NCBI GenBank assembly: GCA_031284195.1
Contig: JAITAI010000012.1
Location: forward strand, 1-7,220
Reading direction: 5' to 3'
Origin: Treponema sp.
GTDB lineage: Bacteria > Spirochaetota > Spirochaetia > Treponematales > Breznakiellaceae
Length of the DNA: 7,220 bases
Each line of letters opens with the position of its first letter. Within the stretch, counting starts at the first letter, position 1. Under the pieces are notes generated by a model. That model was given only the letters and a program-made list of their open reading frames with translations. It made no database searches and had not been told where the DNA came from. Positions 1 to 5,979 of the stretch are shown here, piece after piece. The position numbers were made by a program, and so were the translations under genes.

Positions 1-25
1 TCCTTTTAAGTCACCGGGGGAATTT

Positions 26-45
26 CCATAGGGAGGTTTCTATGG
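26..45. other. Short perfect inverted repeat near left edge
   Basis: CCATAG (26-31) and CTATGG (40-45) form a 6-bp stem around an 8-nt loop. On the plus strand a TAG at 29-31 closes a 9-codon open stretch that enters from the window edge, so the hairpin could mark the 3' end of a plus-strand gene. The visible part is too short to call that gene. No T-run follows. It could equally be a chance repeat. Confidence 0.25.
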
Positions 46-90
46 GTTTCTCCTGTACCTCAGTAAATCTTCGGTAGGTGAAGCTGCAGC

Positions 91-126
91 CGCCTGAGCC
101 GGTTTCACCGGAAACCTGCTCAGGTG
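91..126 (-). terminator. Strong hairpin after the ABC operon (no U-tract)
   Basis: CCTGAGC (93-99) pairs with GCTCAGG (118-124). One C/T mismatch follows, then GGTTTC (101-106) pairs with GAAACC (111-116) around the loop ACCG. With the outer G-T and C-G pairs the stem reaches about 16 positions. Read on the minus strand, it starts about 10 nt after the permease stop at 136-138, the usual place for a terminator or an mRNA 3'-end protecting structure. Neither strand has a clear T-run after the stem, so it is not a canonical intrinsic terminator. It could need a factor or only stabilise the transcript. Confidence 0.55.
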
Positions 127-135
127 TATAGAAAA

Positions 136-3100
136 TCAATCCGGCGCCTTCAAGGAATCGGCCAGCGTGATATGCCGTATTTTTTTCAACATTACCAGAT
201 CCACCCCTCCAGAGAAGACCAGGGTCAAGGCTGCAGAAAGCCCAAAGCTCAGCGGTGCGATACGTCTGCCGAACATGAGATCCACATTTTCCGCGACTCC
301 AATGATAAACCTATGGAGGGGTATACCCAGCAAAAGGCCCGCTCCCGCGCCAATGATACTGAGTACCGTTATTTCCCGGAATATATACGCCGCAGCTTCG
401 GCCTGGTGGAAGCCCAAGACCCGGAGCGTGGCGATTTCCCTGGTTCGCTCGGTAATGTTAATGTTGGTGAGGTTGTAGAGCACAATCATGGCAAGCCCTC
501 CGGCAGCGAAGATGAGTACCAGGACCACAAACCCGATGCTGTCCAGCAACTTGGTGTAAGAGGCTTGGACTTGAGCGATAAACTCCACGCTGCTAACCTC
601 CTTGTGGGAGAGTAGATTCGCCATAAGTTCATCCTGCAAGGCTCCAGAGTGGTCTGTATGGGCAAAAAGGGTCTGGTATACCAGGGAGCCTCCCAATTCC
701 TGGGTATATGCCGTAGGACCCAGATAGACCGTAGCGCCCACGTAGTTTTCAGTAATCCCCGATAGGGTGAAGGTTCCCCGCCGGCCTGCGGCGTTTTCCA
801 GTACCACCCTATCCCCTGGTTTAAGCCCCCAGGTTTCCGCTATCTTTTCGGTAAGTACCACCGAAGTAGCGGAAAAGGGAAGGAGGCGCCGGGTTTTTCG
901 GTCTCGCAAGGTGATATATTCCCCCAGAGCCTCGGGGCTTTGGGGAACCACCAGGGAAACATTGAGCCCGTCGGTATCTGTACCAGGGGAAAGCACAGCC
1001 GATTCACTGTGGATGGGGAGCCAGCTTCGTAAGCGGCTCCCTGGCGGAGGCTCAGGAAAGGCATCCTCTTTCAGGGAAAAGTTAAGCTGTACATCGTATC
1101 GAAGGATTTCCTCAAACTGAGTCCGGGCAATGTCGAGCATAGAATCCCGAAGCCCAAAAGCCGCTACCATGAGGGCAGTACAACCGGCAATCCCGGTAAC
1201 GGTCATAAAAAAATGCTTCTTCTGCCGGATCAGGTTTCGGGCAGTAACCTTATGGGTAAACCGCATACGGGTCCAGAGCCACGGCAGGTATTCAAGAAAG
1301 ATCCGTTTCCCGCATTTGGGAGGACGGGGCAGCATGAGGAAAGCGGGCTTTTCCCAAAGGGTGTGATACGCAGCATAAACCGTGGCCCCCAGGGTACAGC
1401 TCAGGACCAGGGCGCAGGCAATAAGACCAAAGGACCAGTTAAATTCGGTTACCAAGGGAGGCAGGTGATACCGGGTGGCAAAGGCACGGTAAATGATGAT
1501 AGGCAGTCCCTGGAAACCTGATACCATCCCCACGAGGCAGCCCAAAACCCCGGTTAAACCACCGTAAACCAGGTACTTGTACAGGATGATCCGTTTTCTA
1601 TATCCGAGGGCCTTTAAGGTACCAATGGGAATCCGATCTTCCTCAACCATGCGGGTCATGGTGGTAAGGGCTACCAAAACCGCGATGAGGAGAAAAAACA
1701 GGGGAAAGACTTTGGCCACATCGGCGATTTTTTCCGCATTGATCTGGTAGTTTATACACCCCATATTGGTATTGCGGTCCAGCACATACCAGCGAGGCGT
1801 TTCGATGGTCAGCGCTTCCACCTGTTTCCGGGCATCTGCAAGGGCCGCTGCTCCGGCTTGCAGGGCTCGGCGAGCTTCCTGTTCCTCGGCCCTATAAGCG
1901 GCTTCCCCTGCCACAAGGCGACGCCGGGCTTCGGTCAGTTTACTCCGAGCCTCGGTGATTTCCTGTTCCCCTGCTGCAAGCTCCGCCTGAGCTTGGGAAA
2001 ATTCCTGCGCGGCTTGGCCTTTACCTGCTTCCAGCAGCGCCTTGGCCTTACGCAGTTCCGCTTCTTCTACCATAAGCCGGTCTACACCTGCTTCAAGAGC
2101 CGCACGGCCTGCATCGTATTCAGCCACTCCCCGGCGGGCCTTGGGAAAAAGCATCTTGAAAAAGGAAGTCCTGGTCTGCTCTACCTCGATCTGAACCTCA
2201 TCAAGCTGAGCCTCGTTTACCTTGAGGGTCTGCTGGGCTTCGACCAATGCGGCCTCTCCCTGGTTTAGCATCTGTTCAGCCTCCTGCATTTCCCTCGTGA
2301 CCTGGCGCTGGTTTGCTGCGAAGGCGGCCCTGCCCTGGGCCAAGCGGGTTTCTGCAGCGGCCAGTTCCGCTTCCCCTGCGGCGATTTCCGCAGCCCCTTG
2401 GTCCAGTTCTTTACGGGCCGCAGCAAGTTGCTGTTCAGCGGTGATTCTTCCTTGCTCGTATTCGGTTTCCGCTTGCGTCAGTTGTCCCTGCGCCTGGATG
2501 CTTGCTTCTGTAAGGATTATTTCCCGGCGCATCTCAGAACGTTCCCTACCCAGGGCTTCAATAACTCCTCTGGACTGGTCCACCAGGGTTTGGTAAGGAG
2601 GGGTAAAGGCCCTGAGAGGCCGAGCGTCTTTGAGGGTGATATAACAATCCGTATAGGCCGGGAGCGCGTAAACGCTTTCCCGGATGTACATGACCATACC
2701 GAGCCGGCCGTTGCCGATGTTGCTAGGTTCCCGTTCAGTAGAAATATAAAGGGGACTCTTAACAATGCCGGTAACGGTAAAGGTCTTGCAGGTGTATACC
2801 TGGTTGAGACTGGTAAAGGCAGCGTACTCAACAGACCCATCGGAGATGGAAAGGGTGGTACCGATAGGGATGGGGACCAGAAATCCTCCAGGCGCTTGTA
2901 CCAGACATTCATCTTCCTGTTCCGGCATCCGGCCCATGAGCAGTTCTAAGCGGTTTACGAATCCCTCCTGGGACGGGGTTTCCAGGGGAAGTCCGTAAAT
3001 CCGGGTAACCAGTTCTTCCTCCCGGGAGGTCTTGACCAGGGCATCCATGATATAGGCCCCCTGGACCAGGGCAACCTCATCAAGCTGGGCCAGGGTGTCC

Positions 3101-3384
3101 AGGTCAGCGGTGCTTATCCCCATGGTAGCCTTGATGGAGAGGTCCATCATATTGGTCTGATCGAAGTACCTATCCACCGAAGCCTTCATGTCTGGAGTAG
3201 TGGCCAGGAGGCCGGAGAGAAACCCCACCCCCAAGGCAACAATGGCAAAGATCGCAAGAAAACGCCCCAGGCTGGACCGGATTTCCCGGATGATGATGGT
3301 AAGGTAGGTTTTCCCGAAGTTGTTCGTCTTCTTAGCCCTCTTGGTTTCTTCATAGAGAACCGGATCCGCATAGGGGTTTACCAT
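136..3384 (-). CDS. FtsX/MacB-type ABC transporter permease with long periplasmic coiled coil
   Basis: This 1082-residue inner-membrane protein is built from two FtsX-like modules. TM1 is about residues 41-62 and is followed by a MacB-like extracytoplasmic region (about 66-285). A coiled coil rich in Ala, Glu, Gln and Arg follows (about 283-527), with Gly recurring in AGE/QGE/AGR-type triplets. TM segments lie near 559-577, 605-632 and 650-672, with the loop motif EEDRIPIGTLKALGYRK at 581-597. The second module has TM near 725-744, an outer domain (about 760-940), then TM near 948-972, 1001-1022 and 1045-1065, with the matching motif ERTREIATLRVLGF at 979-992. In this family the permeases move lipids, lipoproteins or peptides, or transmit force across the membrane, rather than forming a normal channel. 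The substrate cannot be read from the sequence. The start ATG at 3384 overlaps the ATPase stop by 7 nt (ATGGTAA), which indicates translational coupling. The gene is intact and GC-rich. Function class is secure; role is unknown. Confidence 0.93.
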   Translation of the reverse strand: MVNPYADPVLYEETKRAKKTNNFGKTYLTIIIREIRSSLGRFLAIFAIVALGVGFLSGLLATTPDMKASVDRYFDQTNMMDLSIKATMGISTADLDTLAQLDEVALVQGAYIMDALVKTSREEELVTRIYGLPLETPSQEGFVNRLELLMGRMPEQEDECLVQAPGGFLVPIPIGTTLSISDGSVEYAAFTSLNQVYTCKTFTVTGIVKSPLYISTEREPSNIGNGRLGMVMYIRESVYALPAYTDCYITLKDARPLRAFTPPYQTLVDQSRGVIEALGRERSEMRREIILTEASIQAQGQLTQAETEYEQGRITAEQQLAAARKELDQGAAEIAAGEAELAAAETRLAQGRAAFAANQRQVTREMQEAEQMLNQGEAALVEAQQTLKVNEAQLDEVQIEVEQTRTSFFKMLFPKARRGVAEYDAGRAALEAGVDRLMVEEAELRKAKALLEAGKGQAAQEFSQAQAELAAGEQEITEARSKLTEARRRLVAGEAAYRAEEQEARRALQAGAAALADARKQVEALTIETPRWYVLDRNTNMGCINYQINAEKIADVAKVFPLFFLLIAVLVALTTMTRMVEEDRIPIGTLKALGYRKRIILYKYLVYGGLTGVLGCLVGMVSGFQGLPIIIYRAFATRYHLPPLVTEFNWSFGLIACALVLSCTLGATVYAAYHTLWEKPAFLMLPRPPKCGKRIFLEYLPWLWTRMRFTHKVTARNLIRQKKHFFMTVTGIAGCTALMVAAFGLRDSMLDIARTQFEEILRYDVQLNFSLKEDAFPEPPPGSRLRSWLPIHSESAVLSPGTDTDGLNVSLVVPQSPEALGEYITLRDRKTRRLLPFSATSVVLTEKIAETWGLKPGDRVVLENAAGRRGTFTLSGITENYVGATVYLGPTAYTQELGGSLVYQTLFAHTDHSGALQDELMANLLSHKEVSSVEFIAQVQASYTKLLDSIGFVVLVLIFAAGGLAMIVLYNLTNINITERTREIATLRVLGFHQAEAAAYIFREITVLSIIGAGAGLLLGIPLHRFIIGVAENVDLMFGRRIAPLSFGLSAALTLVFSGGVDLVMLKKIRHITLADSLKAPD

Positions 3385-4118
3385 TCGATTTGTTCCACTC
3401 CCAGAGGAACTTCCTGGCGCTCCACCTTGAGGATTTGTCCGTTTTTGATGTGAATAACCCGATCCGCCATGGGGGCAATGGCTTGATTGTGGGTAATCAG
3501 GATCACGGTTTTGCCGGTTTTCCGGCAGCTCTCTTGGAGGAGCTGTAGTATCTGTTTCCCGGTCTGATAATCCAGAGCGCCGGTGGGTTCGTCACACAGG
3601 AGGATCTTGGGGTTTTTTGCCAAAGCCCGGGCAATAGCAACCCGCTGTTGTTCTCCGCCGGAAAGCTGGGCAGGAAAATTATGCAGCCGATGGGAAAGGC
3701 CCACTGCAGCCAGAATCTCCTTAGGGTCATAAGGATCCCGGCATATTTCCGAGGCAAGTTCCACATTTTCCAGGGCCGTCAGGTTCTGAATAAGGTTATA
3801 AAATTGAAAAACAAAACCCACGTCATAGCGACGGTAATCGGTTAACTGCTGCTCGTTCATGCGGCTGATGACGCAGGTATCCAAGGTAATAGTCCCCTGG
3901 TCGCAGGAGTCCATTCCTCCCAGCATGTTGAGGAGGGTGGTCTTACCCGCGCCGCTGGGACCAACAATGACGCAGAATTCGCTCTTTTCGATGCTAAAGC
4001 TCATATTATCCGCGGCTATGATCCTATGGCCGCTTTTCTCTTCGGTTTTTTTATTTTTTTTATACTTTTCCCCGAAATGATAATACTTGCATACCTGCTT
4101 AAATTCGATATAAGCCAT
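3378..4118 (-). CDS. ABC transporter ATP-binding protein, LolD/MacB/FtsE class
   Basis: This 246-residue ATPase powers the FtsX-type permease encoded directly downstream. The nucleotide-binding elements are all present: Walker A GPSGAGKT (53-60), Q-loop Gln105 in VFQFYNL, signature LSGGEQQR (152-159), Walker B ILLCDEP (172-178) with catalytic Glu177, and the switch His210. ENVELASE after the Q-loop is typical of the LolD/MacB subfamily. A Lys-rich insert (about residues 17-32, [11 protein letters not shown]) extends the first strand region and is longer than usual. I chose the ATG at 4116-4118 because GGAG lies 8 nt upstream and the residues before it do not resemble the family. An in-frame extension to 4304 is possible but unlikely. 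The gene overlaps the permease start by 7 nt. No export signal is present, as expected for a cytoplasmic subunit. Confidence 0.95.
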   Translation of the reverse strand: MAYIEFKQVCKYYHFGEKYKKNKKTEEKSGHRIIAADNMSFSIEKSEFCVIVGPSGAGKTTLLNMLGGMDSCDQGTITLDTCVISRMNEQQLTDYRRYDVGFVFQFYNLIQNLTALENVELASEICRDPYDPKEILAAVGLSHRLHNFPAQLSGGEQQRVAIARALAKNPKILLCDEPTGALDYQTGKQILQLLQESCRKTGKTVILITHNQAIAPMADRVIHIKNGQILKVERQEVPLGVEQIEW

Positions 4119-4126
4119 GATGTCCA

Positions 4127-4130
4127 CTCC
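4127..4130 (-). promoter_or_regulatory. Ribosome binding site deciding the ATPase start
   Basis: GGAG on the minus strand lies 8 nt before the ATG at 4118. No comparable site precedes the upstream in-frame ATG at 4304, which supports the 246-residue form. Confidence 0.6.
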
Positions 4131-4271
4131 GTATACCCTACAGATAAACTCAAAGACCACTTTCAGGACCGGCGATGCGCTGCACCCGGCATTTTCTTCT
4201 TTAAAAAACAGCGTTATTCGGAAACTGAAGTTTTCAAACAACCACCGCTTAAAAACTGCCAAATGCCCCGC

Positions 4272-4298
4272 ATTGTAGCCAACCACGTTGCCGGACAA
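4272..4298 (-). promoter_or_regulatory. Possible promoter for the ABC operon
   Basis: On the minus strand TTGTCC (4293-4298) and TACAAT (4272-4277) sit 15 bp apart. The -10 matches the consensus at 5 of 6 positions and the -35 at 4 of 6, but the spacer is shorter than the preferred 17. It would give a leader of about 150 nt before the ATPase start. A second -10-like TATACT on the same strand lies near 4401-4412 without a good -35. Confidence 0.3.
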
Positions 4299-4370
4299 GT
4301 CCACTATGCGGAGAGGGCCTTGCGTCCTGTTTTGAAAGGCTTAGGGAAGAAGCCCTTACCGCGCCTTAAG

Positions 4371-4400
4371 GATACACCCTGATACGCTGGATGCACCCTG
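4371..4400. repeat. Pair of 11-bp direct repeats (GATRCACCCTG)
   Basis: GATACACCCTG (4371-4381) and GATGCACCCTG (4390-4400) differ at one base and start 19 bp apart, close to two helical turns. They lie upstream of the ABC operon and beside a TATAGT at 4401-4406. Such pairs are often sites for a dimeric regulator, but no regulator gene is visible in the window, so the role is a guess. Confidence 0.4.
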
Positions 4401-4440
4401 TATAGTATAAATATACCAGTTATACGCCCTTATTTCTACT

Positions 4441-4464
4441 CATAGTACGCTTAAAGCGGCTATG
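4441..4464. repeat. Imperfect inverted repeat
   Basis: CATAG (4441-4445) pairs with CTATG (4460-4464), and inside it CGCT (4448-4451) pairs with AGCG (4455-4458). A variant of the CGCTTAA at its centre recurs at 4480-4486. It may be an operator or a small RNA hairpin. No T-run follows. Confidence 0.3.
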
Positions 4465-4572
4465 GGTGTAGGGGGAAGGCGCTTAAGGCTCTGGTTTGTA
4501 CGCTTGCATCCTTTAGAGACGTCCAGGGATTATAGGGATTTCAGTCCGGTTGCTTTCGGGCCTCTTTTTCCT

Positions 4573-4596
4573 CGGAACCAATTCCATATTGGACCG
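4573..4596. repeat. Imperfect inverted repeat
   Basis: CCAAT (4578-4582) pairs with ATTGG (4588-4592) around TCCAT, with an outer CGG/CCG arm (4573-4575 with 4594-4596) across a small internal loop. It lies about 110 nt upstream of the best plus-strand promoter candidate. Role unknown. Confidence 0.3.
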
Positions 4597-4680
4597 GTAC
4601 AGGATAGAGCGCCGGCGATATAGGGTCTATCAAGGTAAGTGGGGTTCCTGTATTTTTTTTCAAGTTTTATGATTTTATGC

Positions 4681-4709
4681 TTGACTTTCTTTACTTGACT
4701 GCATATCTT
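4681..4709 (+). promoter_or_regulatory. Candidate sigma-70-like promoter
   Basis: TTGACT (4681-4686) and TATCTT (4704-4709) are separated by exactly 17 bp. The -35 matches at 5 of 6 positions and the -10 at 4 of 6. It faces the DUF4469 gene but would leave a leader of about 350 nt, so a closer promoter may matter more. Confidence 0.35.
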
Positions 4710-4760
4710 AAAAATTGCGTGCAGCCCCAGAGAAGCTGGTTAGGGTTTCTCAACGGCAGC

Positions 4761-4784
4761 TGGTGTATACAATAGCATACACCA
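4761..4784. repeat. 8-bp perfect inverted repeat
   Basis: TGGTGTAT (4761-4768) and ATACACCA (4777-4784) form a perfect 8-bp stem with an 8-nt loop. It lies about 25 bp upstream of the -35 of the nearer promoter candidate, where an operator or a hairpin of a longer leader RNA would fit. Confidence 0.4.
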
Positions 4785-4809
4785 CCAAACCTCTATGCAA
4801 GGGAACCTA

Positions 4810-4838
4810 TGGAAAACTTCATAACCCTATAGTATAAC
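4810..4838 (+). promoter_or_regulatory. Candidate promoter directly before a C8 tract
   Basis: TGGAAA (4810-4815) and TATAAC (4833-4838) are 17 bp apart. The -10 matches at 5 of 6 positions and the -35 at 4 of 6. The expected transcription start near 4845 lies just before a run of eight C residues (4848-4855). This is the closest plausible promoter to the DUF4469 gene, leaving a leader of about 220 nt. Confidence 0.3.
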
Positions 4839-4847
4839 TTTTTATGG

Positions 4848-4855
4848 CCCCCCCC
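4848..4855. repeat. C8 homopolymer
   Basis: Eight consecutive C residues follow a promoter-like sequence. Such tracts are prone to slipped-strand length change. In Treponema pallidum, G-homopolymers near tpr promoters are known phase-variation elements. The parallel here is by position only. Confidence 0.5.
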
Positions 4856-5052
4856 TCTAAGAAGTATAATTTTAAGTTACCTGCTTATACTGTAAATAGC
4901 AATAATCCTTATACCAACCGAGCCCTTGGCAAAACCGACGCATCCTTACCCAAACTCCCTTCTGCTCTTGGCTTCTTGAGCCGGTGCAAGCCTCTTTTGT
5001 TTTCAGTAATTTCCTTTTCCCTTAGATTTGGTTCTCTATGTGCCTTTTATTC

Positions 5053-5058
5053 AAGGAG
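5053..5058 (+). promoter_or_regulatory. Ribosome binding site for the DUF4469 gene
   Basis: AAGGAG lies 6 nt before the ATG at 5065 and decides for this start over the in-frame ATG at 5038, which has no such site. Confidence 0.75.
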
Positions 5059-5064
5059 CTTACT

Positions 5065-5613
5065 ATGGCAATCATCAACCCGGTAAACGAGGTTTTACAT
5101 CGCATCAGGGTAAACCTCTATCCAAACTACCTTCCCAAGGCGGAAGGCGTGTATATCGCCCGCACGGATAACGAGACGTCCCTTTCCATCGAGGAAGTCT
5201 GCGCGGCCTTCAAGAACCGGGGAGGCTTCACCGGCAATTACGGTGATTTAGTCGAATATGTAAAGCAATTGGACATAAGCTCCGAAGCGGTGAATGAGAC
5301 CATCACCCCCGGAGGCCAGTTCAGCATAGCAAGACACAAGATCAAGGTGGCCAGGGAGGAGCCTGAAGTAGGGGTATGCTTTGTATCTGCGGAAGACCCT
5401 GCTCAGCGAGTGAAAGTGAGCGGGCATTTGGTGGAAAACGCCCCTTCCCAGGTGATCGGGGTTATACCGGCCTTGGCTGCCAGAACCTGGAAGGTGGAGA
5501 GCCTGAGCCAGTACACCACGGGAAGCGCCTTTCTCAAGGAACCCCGCGCTATTAGTTTCGCGGAGAACTGGAAGTCCAGTAACGTATTGTCTTCAATTCC
5601 AGTAAGGAATTGA
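5065..5613 (+). CDS. DUF4469-family protein, apparently shortened
   Basis: This is a 182-residue protein. Residues 1-68 (MAIINPVNEVLHRIRV, then IARTDNETSLSIEEVCAAFK and GNYGDLVEYVKQ) resemble the HU-like N-terminal domain of DUF4469 proteins, which are frequent in Treponema and Bacteroidetes. Residues 73-165 (SEAVNETITPGGQFSI, HKIKVA, EVGVCFV, RVKVSGHLVENAPS, VIGVIPALAARTWKVE, QYTTGSAFLKEPR) match the C-terminal Ig-like DUF4469 domain. From memory, about 70 more residues normally lie between VEYVKQ and the SEAVNE region. Here the two blocks join at LDIS, which suggests an in-frame internal deletion. The last ~15 residues (from about 167) are encoded by a tandem hairpin repeat and are not family-like. 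The function of the family is unknown; a nucleoid or DNA-binding role is suggested only by the HU-like fold. Start chosen from AAGGAG 6 nt upstream. The protein may be a non-functional remnant. Confidence 0.8.
   Translation: MAIINPVNEVLHRIRVNLYPNYLPKAEGVYIARTDNETSLSIEEVCAAFKNRGGFTGNYGDLVEYVKQLDISSEAVNETITPGGQFSIARHKIKVAREEPEVGVCFVSAEDPAQRVKVSGHLVENAPSQVIGVIPALAARTWKVESLSQYTTGSAFLKEPRAISFAENWKSSNVLSSIPVRN
5544..5563. repeat. Hairpin in the 3' end of the DUF4469 gene
   Basis: CCGCG (5544-5548) and CGCGG (5559-5563) form a 5-bp GC stem with a 10-nt loop. It abuts the 23-bp array that follows but has a different loop. Confidence 0.35.
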
Positions 5614-5657
5614 GAGTAATTCTAATAAAGAATTGAGGCCCTCATCCGGTAAGGAGT
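5565..5657. repeat. Tandem ~23-bp hairpin repeat array (four units)
   Basis: Four units start at 5565, 5588, 5611 and 5634 (23, 23, 23 and 24 bp). The core consensus is AATTCCAGTAAGGAAT. The loop sequence is AGTAA at 5578 and 5601, AATAA at 5624 and GGTAA at 5648. In units 2-4 the bases flanking the loop pair: TCAATTCC with GGAATTGA, AATTCT with AGAATT, and CATCC with GGAGTG (one bulge). The stems differ but keep pairing, as expected if structure is retained. In unit 1 the loop bases are kept while the hairpin is a different one, CTGGA/TCCAG (5568-5577). The stop codon of the DUF4469 gene (5611-5613) lies in the array. There are no unique spacers, so it is not a CRISPR. A degenerate fifth unit may follow at about 5658. 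Confidence 0.65.
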
Positions 5658-5679
5658 GCGGCCGTACCAAGAGGAAACT

Positions 5680-5812
5680 TGCCCGTATGGGCATAGGGTT
5701 ATGCGCCATAAAATCTGAAATTTATGGGAAGGGCGGCATCCTGCCGCCTAAAACAACCAGGAATTGAAGGTTTTATGCATTTAAACGCATAACCAGAAAC
5801 TTTGTTGCAAAG
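5680..5812 (+). other. Hairpin-dense leader before the lipoprotein remnant
   Basis: Several hairpins follow one another: TGCCC/GGGCA (5680-5693), TTATG/CATAA (5699-5711) competing with CCATAAA/TTTATGG (5706-5727), GGCGGCA/TGCCGCC with a 3-nt loop (5732-5748), GG..TTATGC/GCATAACC with a 2-nt bulge (5769-5794), and CTTTG/CAAAG (5800-5812) directly before the AAGGAG of the next reading frame. The mutually exclusive pair around 5706 and the hairpin beside the ribosome binding site would suit a regulatory leader. No known riboswitch class was recognised. The GGCGGCA stem is followed by TAAAA, not T, so it is not a canonical terminator. Confidence 0.4.
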
Positions 5813-5825
5813 TAAGGAGCAAAAA

Positions 5826-5979
5826 ATGGCAAACAAAAAATTTTGGTTGCGTACTAGCAGGTTTGCCGGTGCTGAGTTTTGCTCTGGCCGGCTGTACAAC
5901 ATTTCAAATATCAGGATTACAAATTGGCTTGGCAATAAACGGTCAAAAGATAGTATGGAAAATTAAGGAGGATGAACCT
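5826..5979 (+). pseudogene. Frameshifted lipoprotein leader, running into the radical SAM frame
   Basis: The ATG at 5826 has TAAGGAG 6 nt upstream and encodes MANKKFWL, a start typical, from memory, of Treponema lipoproteins. After codon 8 the frame is broken. As it stands it ends at TAA 5964-5966 after 46 residues that look unnatural. Skipping C5850, or adding two bases there, moves into the frame that reads VLAGLPVLSFALAGCTTFQ, a hydrophobic stretch ending in a good lipobox (LAGC, Cys codon 5893-5895). This second frame continues without a stop through QISGLQIG to the radical SAM start at 5980. The mature part of the lipoprotein is missing. I read it as a lipoprotein gene cut off where the AT-rich segment begins. 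Alternatives are a sequencing error, or programmed frameshifting producing a membrane-anchored enzyme. Confidence 0.6.
5965..5971 (+). promoter_or_regulatory. Strong ribosome binding site for the radical SAM gene
   Basis: AAGGAGG lies 8 nt before the ATG at 5980 and overlaps the TAA that ends the 46-codon lipoprotein-leader frame. It supports the 296-residue start over the TTG at 5863. Confidence 0.8.

Larger units (their letters stand above)
4119..5064. other. Long intergenic region between divergent genes
   Basis: About 950 nt separate the ATPase start from the DUF4469 start. Open frames here have no ribosome binding site or recognisable protein features. The region holds candidate promoters, direct repeats, several inverted repeats (4338-4354, 4441-4464, 4573-4596, 4603-4631, 4761-4784), a T8 run (4653-4660) and a C8 run (4848-4855). 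No tRNA, rRNA or known riboswitch was recognised. The length and the many small palindromes suggest either a regulatory region or the scar of lost genes. Confidence 0.6.

Noticed and set aside
2..31. C-terminal tail of a plus-strand gene at the left edge
   Set aside because: Only nine codons are visible before TAG 29-31, too little to support a gene.
124..615. 163-codon plus-strand open frame opposite the permease end
   Set aside because: It is antisense to well-conserved FtsX sequence, has no RBS and its composition is that of a shadow frame. The same applies to the other plus-strand frames between 167 and 2998.
4119..4304. N-terminal extension of the ATPase (62 further residues from an ATG at 4304)
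   Set aside because: The ATG at 4118 has GGAG at 8 nt and begins the family-like MAYIEFKQV. The extension has no RBS, no ABC features and overlaps a promoter candidate.
4603..4660. Intrinsic terminator formed by GATAGA/TCTATC and the T8 run
   Set aside because: The stem has a 17-nt loop and ends about 20 nt before the T-run, so the geometry does not fit.
4844..5086. 80-codon open frame starting at the C8 tract
   Set aside because: There is no RBS, the composition is low in protein-like signal, and it overlaps the DUF4469 start. Considered as a phase-variable ORF, but nothing supports translation.
5565..5657. CRISPR array
   Set aside because: The units are contiguous with no unique spacers, and no cas gene is near.
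5699..5935. Minus-strand 78-codon open frame
   Set aside because: It is antisense to the hairpin leader and the lipoprotein start, without RBS. It owes its openness to the symmetry of the repeats.
5863..5979. TTG start at 5863 for a 335-residue radical SAM protein
   Set aside because: No RBS precedes the TTG and the added residues are the tail of a lipoprotein leader. The ATG at 5980 has AAGGAGG.
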